A model generated the notes under the pieces. The model made no database searches. It had not been told where the DNA came from and saw nothing but the letters and a program-made list of their open reading frames with translations. Of a DNA stretch of 64,000 nt, positions 57,313 through 64,000 are shown one piece after another; within the stretch, counting starts at the first letter, position 1, and each line of letters opens with the position of its first letter. The stretch spans positions 108,245 to 172,244 of the forward strand of contig SEFA01000014.1 of assembly GCA_004210455.1 (NCBI GenBank), read 5' to 3'. A program made the position numbers and the translations under genes. Source of the DNA: Rubrivivax sp. Its GTDB lineage: Bacteria; Pseudomonadota; Gammaproteobacteria; Burkholderiales; Burkholderiaceae_C.

Positions 57313-58740
57313 ATGGCTGCGATCCTGTCCCGACCCGCGACGGCCTTGCTGCTGGTCGCGCTCTATCTGCTGATGTGCGCGGCGGTGTGGTGGCGGCATC
57401 GCCGCCGGCTGCGGCAGGCGGCCGACGCCGCCGCGGCGCTGTTGCCTGCCGCCGGCGCCGGTCCCCCGGTGCTCGTGCTGCATGCGAGCCAGACCGGCCA
57501 GGCCGAGGAGATCGCCTGGCAGACCGCCAGAGCCCTGCACCTGGCGGGGATGCCGGTGCGCGTCGCCGCGCTCGGCGAGATCGATCGCGACGCGCTTCGC
57601 GGCGCGCGGCATGCGCTGTTCATCGCCAGCACCTACGGCGAAGGCGATGCGCCGGACAGCGCCGCGCCGTTCGCGCGTGACCTGATGTCGGCGGACGGGT
57701 CCGCGCTGGACCTGTCGTCGCTCGAAATCGGCGTGCTGGCGCTGGGCGATTCGACCTACACGCACTACTGCGGCTTCGGCCGCGCGCTCGATGCCTGGTT
57801 GCGCGAGCGCGGCGCCAGGCCGATGTTCGACCGCATCGAGTCCGATCGTGCCGACGAGCACGCGCTGGCGCAATGGCGCCAACGGCTCAGTCACTTCGCG
57901 GGCACCGCCGATCTGGCGGAATGGGAGACGCCGGTCTTCACGCCGTGGCGCCTGCGCGCGCGTCGGCATCTGAATCCGGGGAGCCAGGGCGGCCCGGTGT
58001 TCCATCTGGAACTGACACCGGCGGACGGTTCGCCGCTGCCGGCGTGGGAGGCGGGCGATCTCGTACAGGTGTGTGTCGAGGTCGATCGCGACGCCGGCGC
58101 CGACAACGATGCCCAACGACCGCGCGAATACACGATCGCCTCGCTGCCTTCCGACGGATGCGTCGAGCTGATGGTCCGCCGCACCACGCGCGAGGACGGC
58201 ACGCCGGGGCTCTCGTCGGGCTGGCTGACCGGAGGGCTGCCGCTCGACGGCACGGTCGCGATGCGCCTGCGCGCGCATGCGAGCTTCCGCATCGGCGCCA
58301 ATGCCGATCGCAGGCTGATCCTCGTCGGTAACGGCACGGGCCTGGCGGGACTGCGCGCGCATCTGAAGGCACGCGCGGCGATCCGCAGGGACACGATGGC
58401 CACGACGAACGCACCCGCGTGGCTGCTCTTCGGCGAACGCCAGTCGGCGCACGACGCGCACTACCGCGACGAGATCGACACCTGGCAGCGCGACGGCCTC
58501 ATCGCTCACGCCGACTGGGCCTTCTCGCGCGACCCGGCAGGGCGTGTGCACGTGCAGCACCTGCTCGAGCGGCACGCGCAACGCCTGCGCGAATGGATCG
58601 CGGACGGCGCGGCGCTCTACGTCTGCGGCAGTCTGCAGGGCATGGCCGGCGCGGTGGACGCGGTGTTGCGCGAGACGCTCGGCGACGCCGATGTCGACGG
58701 CCTCATCCGCGATGGCCGCTACCGCCGCGACGTCTACTGA
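57313..58740 (+). CDS. Membrane-anchored diflavin reductase (CysJ-like)
   Basis: The 475-residue protein has an N-terminal membrane helix (about 7-27), a flavodoxin domain (about 52-190; VLHASQTGQAEEIAWQTARA, ASTYGEGDAPDSA, LALGDSTYTHYCGFG) and a ferredoxin-NADP reductase module (about 205-475) with RPREYTIASLP for FAD and LVGNGTGLAGLRAHL plus YVCGSLQGMA for NAD(P)H. It resembles sulfite reductase flavoprotein CysJ but is membrane-tethered. It should supply electrons from NAD(P)H to the PepSY/DUF2271 proteins; this is inferred from position. Confidence 0.9.
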   Translation: MAAILSRPATALLLVALYLLMCAAVWWRHRRRLRQAADAAAALLPAAGAGPPVLVLHASQTGQAEEIAWQTARALHLAGMPVRVAALGEIDRDALRGARHALFIASTYGEGDAPDSAAPFARDLMSADGSALDLSSLEIGVLALGDSTYTHYCGFGRALDAWLRERGARPMFDRIESDRADEHALAQWRQRLSHFAGTADLAEWETPVFTPWRLRARRHLNPGSQGGPVFHLELTPADGSPLPAWEAGDLVQVCVEVDRDAGADNDAQRPREYTIASLPSDGCVELMVRRTTREDGTPGLSSGWLTGGLPLDGTVAMRLRAHASFRIGANADRRLILVGNGTGLAGLRAHLKARAAIRRDTMATTNAPAWLLFGERQSAHDAHYRDEIDTWQRDGLIAHADWAFSRDPAGRVHVQHLLERHAQRLREWIADGAALYVCGSLQGMAGAVDAVLRETLGDADVDGLIRDGRYRRDVY

Positions 58741-59013
58741 GCACGCCGTCGACGAGGCGCGCGCGATGCGATGACCACGGGGAACCCCGTAGGCGGAGAC
58801 CTGCGGCACGCGTAGGACACGCGGAGATTGATGCGCGCCTGCGACAAACACGGGGCTCGACGTTGACTTCGGGGCCGTTTCCCCCCCGGTAAAGCCTTCT
58901 CAATGACAGAGGTGCGCAGTACCATTGCCCGCGCAGGGTGCCATCGAGTACCGAAGGCGTCAGACCTTCACCAGGGCCCGGCACATCAACAACCCTTGAT
59001 GGAGAGAATCGAC

Positions 59014-59439
59014 ATGGCAACTGCGAAGAAGGCTGCGCCCGCCAAGAAGGCGGCACCGGCCAAGAAGGCGGCTCCGGCGGCGAAGAAGGCCGCCGCTCCC
59101 GCGAAGAAGGCGGCACCGGCGAAGAAGGCCGCGCCCGCGACGAAGGCGGCAGCTCCTGCGAAGAAGGCTGCCGCGCCCGCGAAGAAGCGCACCCCCAACG
59201 CCGCCTTCATGAAGGCCCTGACCCCCAGCGCCGCGCTGGCCGCGATCGTCGGCGACAAGCCGCTGCCGCGGACCGACGTGGTGAAGAAGGTCTGGGAATA
59301 CATCAAGAAGCACAACCTGCAGGACCCGGCGCAGAAGCGCGTCATCAACGCCGATGCCAAGCTGAAGGAAATCTTCGGCAAGGCCAAGGCCGACATGTTC
59401 GAGATGACCCGCCTGATCAACAGCCACCTGAAGGATTGA
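59014..59439 (+). CDS. SWIB-domain protein with histone-H1-like tail
   Basis: The 141-residue protein has an N-terminal tail (about residues 2-60) made of repeated AAPAKK units, like histone H1 and bacterial Hc1/AlgP-type proteins, then a SWIB/MDM2 domain (about 62-140; FMKALTPSAALAAIVGDKPL, VVKKVWEYIKKHNLQDPAQK, INADAKLKEIFGKAK). The tail should bind DNA or RNA nonspecifically; the SWIB fold in eukaryotes is in chromatin remodellers. ATG 59014 follows GGAGAG. The preceding 273 bp hold no recognisable gene. Confidence 0.9.
   Translation: MATAKKAAPAKKAAPAKKAAPAAKKAAAPAKKAAPAKKAAPATKAAAPAKKAAAPAKKRTPNAAFMKALTPSAALAAIVGDKPLPRTDVVKKVWEYIKKHNLQDPAQKRVINADAKLKEIFGKAKADMFEMTRLINSHLKD
59023..59190 (+). 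repeat. In-gene tandem repeats encoding AAPAKK
   Basis: Imperfect repeats of about 15-18 bp (variants of GCGCCCGCCAAGAAG) are arrayed through the SWIB gene's 5' part. Slippage here would change tail length in frame when multiples of three bases are lost or gained. Confidence 0.7.
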
Positions 59440-59478
59440 GCGGCCAGGGCCGAAAGGCTCTTCCGCATTCCGGACAAG

Positions 59479-59502
59479 GCCCGCCTCGCGCGGGCTTTTT
59501 TG
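59479..59502 (+). terminator. Rho-independent terminator of the SWIB gene
   Basis: GCCCGC / GCGGGC with a CTCGC loop and six Ts (59496-59501) is a classic intrinsic terminator. Confidence 0.9.
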
Positions 59503-59520
59503 CGTCCGTGCCGGCCGTGT

Positions 59521-59901
59521 TCAGAGCCGCTCGAGCGCCGCGCGCAGTTGGCGCACGTCGATGGGCTTGAGCCAGTAATCCTGGAAGCCGGCGGCGCGTG
59601 CGCGCTGGCGCTGGTCGTCCATCACGTCGGCGGAAAGCGCGATGCAGCGCAGCGTCGCGAAGCGCGGCTCGGCGCGCACCAGCGCCATCAGTTGCAGCCC
59701 GTTCATGTCGGGCAGGTTCATGTCCATCAGCACCAGCGAGGGCGTGACGCGCGACAGCGCTTCCATGGCCTGCGCGCCGGTCTCGGCAATGTCCAGCGTC
59801 CAGCCGGGCATCAGGCGGAACACCTCCTCCATCAGCACGATGTTGATGCGATCGTCCTCGACGTAGAGGACGTGACGGGCGGCGGCGGTGGGGGACGACA
59901 T
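59521..59901 (-). CDS. Stand-alone response regulator receiver domain
   Basis: The 126-residue protein is a single receiver domain with E15/D16/D17, phospho-acceptor Asp60 (LVLMDMNLPDMNG), Ser/Thr at ALSAD and conserved Lys in YWLKPID. It lacks an output domain, so it acts like CheY or as a phosphorelay intermediate. No histidine kinase is adjacent. It is convergent with the SWIB gene. Confidence 0.92.
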   Translation of the reverse strand: MSSPTAAARHVLYVEDDRINIVLMEEVFRLMPGWTLDIAETGAQAMEALSRVTPSLVLMDMNLPDMNGLQLMALVRAEPRFATLRCIALSADVMDDQRQRARAAGFQDYWLKPIDVRQLRAALERL

Positions 59902-60209
59902 GGCGATGGCGGGCAGGTGTGTTGAAACGATACCAGCGAATGCCAGGTGACGGCAGCGTTGTCCATGCGCGCGGCGCTTCTACCCCGGGTGTGCGAACTG
60001 CGAGATCGGTGTGACAAAAACCACGCCGGGACACACCCCCGGCTGAGGGGGACCGCCAGGAACCACGGGGCTTCGCTCCCTACACTGCCCCTCAAGACCT
60101 GTCACATCCGGTGATTCAAATCGACGGACGGATACAGGAAGACTGCCGGCAAGGCCCGACCCCGACGAGGTGTTCTCGCGGAGGCGGCCGCCGAATAAAG
60201 AGACTGGTC
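59902..60209. other. Divergent region between the receiver-domain gene and the PEP-CTERM gene
   Basis: This 308-bp gap must hold both promoters. TACACT at 60081-60086 resembles a -10 element for the PEP-CTERM gene, and a CCCGG / CCGGG-type stem occurs near 60027-60046. I see no further gene. Confidence 0.3.
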
Positions 60210-61010
60210 ATGTCGTTGGTCGCCGCATTCGCGTTGGCCGCGTCCACAGCGACGCTGCCGAACTGCTCCTGGGATCGCCCCGGGGTCAATCCCTTCATGG
60301 GGGATCTGGTCGCGGCCGTGGACCGGTACAAGGACATCCCGGCGGCGACGCGTGCCAAGCTGAAGGCCCGCATGACGGCGCGTCAGTACGACGAGATCGT
60401 CGACATCCACCGCGACAGCATCGTCGGCCGCTACGACTACGGGAGCGAGATCCGCGACATGCACTTCGGCGCCGGCTCGATCTGCCAGACCGTCACGCGC
60501 GGGAAGTGGACCGACCAGACCCTGGAGCGCGGACTCGTGTATTGCGAGGACGGTCAGTGCATCCTGGTGCCGACGGTCTGCCGCAACGTGAGCCGGATCT
60601 CGCGCGGCAAGCTGAAGCCCGCGGCGGGCGGCGCCCAGACGGCGAAGAATGAAGAAGAACCGCTGATGTTCGAACCGCCGGCGGCCGGTGCGCCGGACGG
60701 CGGCGCCGGGGACCCGGGCAGCTTCGCGCGCACGGCCGCCTTGCCGCCGACGGCGACCTCCGATACCAGCCTGCTCGCGCCCACGCCGGGTGGCGGCAGC
60801 GGCAGCGGCAGCGGCGGCGCGGTGGGCGGCGGGGTCCCGTCGTCCGGCGGCGGTCCCGGCGTGATCACCTTGCCCCAGATTCCCCAGAACAGCGGCGGCA
60901 ACGGCGGCACCCTGCCCGTCGTGCCCAGCGTTCCGGAACCGCAGACCTGGCTGCTGTTCGCGTTGGGAATGGGCGCCCTGGCGTTCGTCGCCAGGCGCCG
61001 GACGGCCTGA
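60210..61010 (+). CDS. MHFG-type PEP-CTERM sorting domain protein
   Basis: The 266-residue exported protein has a short signal-like N-terminus (MSLVAAFALAASTATLP), an N-terminal domain with paired cysteines and the MHFG motif at 84-87 (IRDMHFGAGSICQTVTRGKW), a Gly/Ser/Pro-rich low-complexity spacer (about 150-240), and a C-terminal PEP-CTERM signal, VPEPQTWLLFALGMGAL then RRR (241-266). PEP-CTERM proteins are sorted by exosortase in exopolysaccharide-producing bacteria. No exosortase is in the window. Confidence 0.9.
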   Translation: MSLVAAFALAASTATLPNCSWDRPGVNPFMGDLVAAVDRYKDIPAATRAKLKARMTARQYDEIVDIHRDSIVGRYDYGSEIRDMHFGAGSICQTVTRGKWTDQTLERGLVYCEDGQCILVPTVCRNVSRISRGKLKPAAGGAQTAKNEEEPLMFEPPAAGAPDGGAGDPGSFARTAALPPTATSDTSLLAPTPGGGSGSGSGGAVGGGVPSSGGGPGVITLPQIPQNSGGNGGTLPVVPSVPEPQTWLLFALGMGALAFVARRRTA

Positions 61011-61020
61011 GTCGTCGCCC

Positions 61021-63921
61021 TCAGCCGCGCGCGAGCAGCGGCTTCAGATAACGGCCCGTGTGGCTCGCTTCGCAGGCGGCGACGTCTTCCGGCGTGCCGG
61101 CGACGAGCAGGCGTCCACCGCCGGAACCGCCCTCCGGTCCCATGTCGAGCAGCCAGTCCGCCGTCTTGATGACGTCCAGGTTGTGCTCGATGATGACGAT
61201 GGTGTTGCCGGCGTCGCGCAGCTGATGCACGACCTTCAGCAGCAGCGCGATGTCCGCGAAATGAAGACCCGTCGTCGGCTCGTCCAGGATGTAGAGCGTG
61301 CGGCCGGTGTCGCGCTTGGACAGCTCCAGCGCCAGCTTGACCCGCTGCGCCTCTCCGCCCGAGAGCGTTGTCGCACTCTGCCCCAGCTTCACGTAGCCCA
61401 GGCCGACGTCCATCAGCGTCTGCAGCTTGCGCGCCAGCGTCGGCACCGCGCTGAAGAAACTCAGCGCATCCTCCACCGTCAGGCCCAGCACCTCCGAGAT
61501 GTTCTTGCCCTTGTAGAGCACTTCCAGCGTCTCGCGGTTGTAGCGCTTGCCGAAGCAGGTGTCGCAGGGCACGTAGACGTCGGGCAGGAAGTGCATCTCC
61601 ACCTTCAGCACGCCGTCGCCCTGACAGGCCTCGCAGCGGCCGCCGGCGACGTTGAAGCTGAACCGTCCCGCGCCGTAGCCGCGCTCGCGTGCGGTGGGCA
61701 TCTCGGCGAACAGTTCGCGGATCGGTGTGAACAGGCCGGTGTAGGTCGCCGGATTGGAGCGCGGCGTGCGGCCGATCGGCGATTGGTCGACGTTGATGAC
61801 CTTGTCGAAGGCGTCCATGCCCTCGATCTCGTCGTACTCGGCCGGCTCGGCATGGCTCTGGTAGAGCTTGCGCGAGACAGCCGCATAGAGCGTGTCGTTG
61901 ACCAGCGTGCTCTTGCCCGAACCGGACACGCCCGTCACGCAGGTCAGCAGCCCGACCGGGAACTCCGCGGTCACGCCCTTCAGGTTGTTGCCGCGCGCAT
62001 TGACGATCTTCAGCGTGCGCGGATCGGGGCTGTCGGACAGCGTGTGGCGCTTCTTCGGCACCTCGATGCGTTCGACGCCGCTCAGATAACGGCCGGTCGA
62101 CGATTCCAGATTCGCCGCCACTTCCTCGGGCGTGCCTTGCGCCATGATCCGGCCGCCGTGCACGCCCGCGCCGGGACCGAGGTCCAGCACGTGGTCCGCG
62201 GCGCGGATCGCATCCTCGTCGTGTTCGACGACGAGCACCGAGTTGCCCAGATCGCGCAGCCGTCGCAGCGTGGCGATCAGGCGGTCATTGTCGCGCTGGT
62301 GCAGGCCGATGCTGGGCTCGTCCAGCACGTACATCACGCCGGTCAGGCCCGAGCCGATCTGCGACGCGAGCCGGATGCGCTGCGCCTCGCCGCCGGACAG
62401 CGTGTCGGCGCTGCGGTCCAGGCTCAGATAGTTGAGACCGACATCGTTGAGGAAGTGCAGCCGCGAGGCGATCTCGCGGATCACCTTGTCGGCGATCTCC
62501 GCTTTCGCGCCCTTGAGCTTCAGGCCCTCGAAGTAATGCAGCGCCTCGCGCAGCGTCGCGTGCTCGACCTCGTAGATCGGCTTGCCGCGTTCGCCTTCGG
62601 CGGCCTCGGCCGGCTGCAGCAGCACATTGCGGGCCTCGCGACGCAGCCGTGAGCCCTCGCACTGGGGGCAGGGCTTGGCACTCTGGTAGCGCGCGAGTTC
62701 CTCGCGCACCGCGGCCGAGTCGGTCTCGCGATAACGACGCGTGAGGTTGGGCAGGATGCCCTCGAACGGGTGCGCGCGCTTGACGCTGCGCTTCTTCCCG
62801 TTCGCGCCTTCGGCCTCGTAGGTGAAGCTGATCTCGTCCTCGCCGGAGCCCTGCAGCAAGACCTGGCGCGCCTGCTCGGGCAGTTCCTCGAAGGGCAGCT
62901 CGATGTCGAAGCCGTAGTGCTTGGCGACCGTCTCCAACATCGAGAAGGTGTAGGCGTTGCGCCGGTCCCAGCCCTTCACCGCGCCGCTGGCGAGGCTCAG
63001 CGTCGGGAACGCGACGACGCGCTCCGGATCGAAGACGGTGACCTGGCCCAGGCCTTCGCAGGCGGGGCAGGCGCCGACCGGCGAGTTGAACGAGAACAGC
63101 CGCGGTTCGAGCTCGGGCAGTGAGTAGCTGCAGATCGGGCAGGCGAACTTGCTGGAGTAGATCGCCTCCGTGCTGGTGTCCATGTTCAGCACCAGCGCGC
63201 GGCCGTCGGCCAGGCGCAATGCCGCTTCGAAGCTTTCGGCCAGACGCTGGCGCAGGGTGTCGGCGCTGTCGTGGCGCAGCTTGATGCGGTCGACGACGAC
63301 GTCGATGTCGTGCTTCTCGGCCTTCTTCAGCGCGGGCAGTTCGGTGACCTCGACGGTCTGGCCGTCGACGCGAAAGCGCACGTAGCCCTGTGCCTGCAGG
63401 TCCTGGAACAGTTCGACGAACTCACCCTTGCGATCGCGCACCACCGGGGCCAGCACCATCAGGCGCGACTCGTCCGGCATGGCGAGCACCGCGTCGACCA
63501 TCTGGCCCACGCTGGACGCCTCCAGCGGCAGGTGGTGGTCGGGGCAGAAGGGCGTGCCGGCGCGCGCATAGAGCAGGCGCAGGTAGTCGTGGATCTCGGT
63601 GACGGTGCCCACCGTCGAGCGGGGGTTGTGGCTGGTGGCCTTCTGCTCGATCGAGATCGCCGGCGACAGGCCCTCGATGACATCGACGTCGGGCTTGTCC
63701 ATCAGCTGCAGGAACTGCCGCGCGTAGGCCGACAGACTCTCGACGTAGCGGCGCTGGCCTTCCGCATACAGCGTGTCGAACGCCAGCGAGGACTTGCCCG
63801 ATCCCGACAGGCCGGTGATGACGACCAGCTGGTTGCGCGGCAGGTCGACGTCGATGTTCTTGAGGTTGTGGGTGCGCGCGCCGCGCACGCGGATCATGGG
63901 GATCTCGCCGACCGGTCGCAT
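61021..63921 (-). CDS. uvrA: Excinuclease ABC subunit A
   Basis: The 966-residue ATPase recognises DNA damage and loads UvrB in nucleotide excision repair. It has two ABC modules: Walker [13 protein letters not shown] and [12 protein letters not shown], signature LSGGEAQR in each, and zinc fingers with CPIC...CPAC and CEAC...CDTC. The start may be ATG 63921 or ATG 63897 ([14 protein letters not shown]). The frame stays open to the right edge ([20 protein letters not shown] just inside), so the true N-terminus may lie outside the window. No LexA box is visible in the 79 bp upstream. Confidence 0.97.
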   Translation of the reverse strand: MRPVGEIPMIRVRGARTHNLKNIDVDLPRNQLVVITGLSGSGKSSLAFDTLYAEGQRRYVESLSAYARQFLQLMDKPDVDVIEGLSPAISIEQKATSHNPRSTVGTVTEIHDYLRLLYARAGTPFCPDHHLPLEASSVGQMVDAVLAMPDESRLMVLAPVVRDRKGEFVELFQDLQAQGYVRFRVDGQTVEVTELPALKKAEKHDIDVVVDRIKLRHDSADTLRQRLAESFEAALRLADGRALVLNMDTSTEAIYSSKFACPICSYSLPELEPRLFSFNSPVGACPACEGLGQVTVFDPERVVAFPTLSLASGAVKGWDRRNAYTFSMLETVAKHYGFDIELPFEELPEQARQVLLQGSGEDEISFTYEAEGANGKKRSVKRAHPFEGILPNLTRRYRETDSAAVREELARYQSAKPCPQCEGSRLRREARNVLLQPAEAAEGERGKPIYEVEHATLREALHYFEGLKLKGAKAEIADKVIREIASRLHFLNDVGLNYLSLDRSADTLSGGEAQRIRLASQIGSGLTGVMYVLDEPSIGLHQRDNDRLIATLRRLRDLGNSVLVVEHDEDAIRAADHVLDLGPGAGVHGGRIMAQGTPEEVAANLESSTGRYLSGVERIEVPKKRHTLSDSPDPRTLKIVNARGNNLKGVTAEFPVGLLTCVTGVSGSGKSTLVNDTLYAAVSRKLYQSHAEPAEYDEIEGMDAFDKVINVDQSPIGRTPRSNPATYTGLFTPIRELFAEMPTARERGYGAGRFSFNVAGGRCEACQGDGVLKVEMHFLPDVYVPCDTCFGKRYNRETLEVLYKGKNISEVLGLTVEDALSFFSAVPTLARKLQTLMDVGLGYVKLGQSATTLSGGEAQRVKLALELSKRDTGRTLYILDEPTTGLHFADIALLLKVVHQLRDAGNTIVIIEHNLDVIKTADWLLDMGPEGGSGGGRLLVAGTPEDVAACEASHTGRYLKPLLARG

Positions 63922-64000
63922 CGCCTGCCCCAGGTAGCGGCCGGAGTCCGCCAGCGGCCCGGCGCCGGGCTCGGACGGGGCTGGAGGAACGGGCGGGACG

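Overview
The window is a GC-rich, gene-dense chromosomal segment of a betaproteobacterium in the order Burkholderiales, most likely from the Rubrivivax/Roseateles/Mitsuaria side of the order. The evidence is a Bug-type tricarboxylate-binding protein, the gene run xth-pyrE-gatBAC-mreBCD-mrdA-rodA, a two-component pair beside recA-recX-sucCD, a TfpX/PglL pilin locus and a PEP-CTERM protein of the MHFG type. The species cannot be fixed from sequence reading alone. I saw no transposase, prophage module, CRISPR array, tRNA or rRNA.

Layout. 1-9 kb: start of malate synthase G, a divergent LysR regulator with a DUF2214 membrane protein, a PsiF-repeat protein, a kinase fused to a cyclic-nucleotide-binding domain, argS with a SPOR protein, dsbA, an SPFH protein with a ribbon-helix-helix protein, and a TetR gene bracketed by two identical 17-bp operator-like sites in front of a 39-codon membrane ORF. 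9-16 kb: an NCS2 nucleobase transporter, two tandem TPR-GGDEF proteins and a Bug receptor. 16-31 kb: exonuclease III, a TonB receptor, pyrE, gatCAB and the rod-shape operon mreB-mreC-mreD-mrdA-rodA. 31-38 kb: a histidine kinase/response regulator pair, SOS-boxed recA with recX, and sucCD behind a long structured leader. 37-42 kb: a TerC protein, Ser/Thr kinase, PP2C phosphatase, FHA protein and a metallo-beta-lactamase-fold phosphodiesterase-like protein. 42-47 kb: sigma-54 type IV pilin gene with two Wzy/PglL-like membrane enzymes and TfpX. 47-51 kb: moaC, an M48 protease with a TTG start, a YvlD-like protein and a second TerC gene under a yybP-ykoY manganese riboswitch.

51-59 kb is the most interesting block. 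A Fur-box promoter precedes a Fiu-like siderophore receptor, followed on the same strand by PiuC, a PepSY membrane protein, DUF2271 and DUF4198 periplasmic proteins, an ApbE flavin transferase and a membrane-anchored flavodoxin/ferredoxin-reductase-like diflavin protein. The DUF2271 protein carries a DGVTAAT sequence that fits the ApbE flavinylation motif. I infer an electron route from cytosolic NAD(P)H through the diflavin reductase and PepSY protein to a covalently flavinylated periplasmic protein that reduces Fe(III) delivered by the receptor.

59-64 kb: a SWIB-domain protein with a histone-H1-like Lys/Ala/Pro tail, a stand-alone receiver domain, the MHFG PEP-CTERM protein and uvrA, whose reading frame stays open to the window edge.
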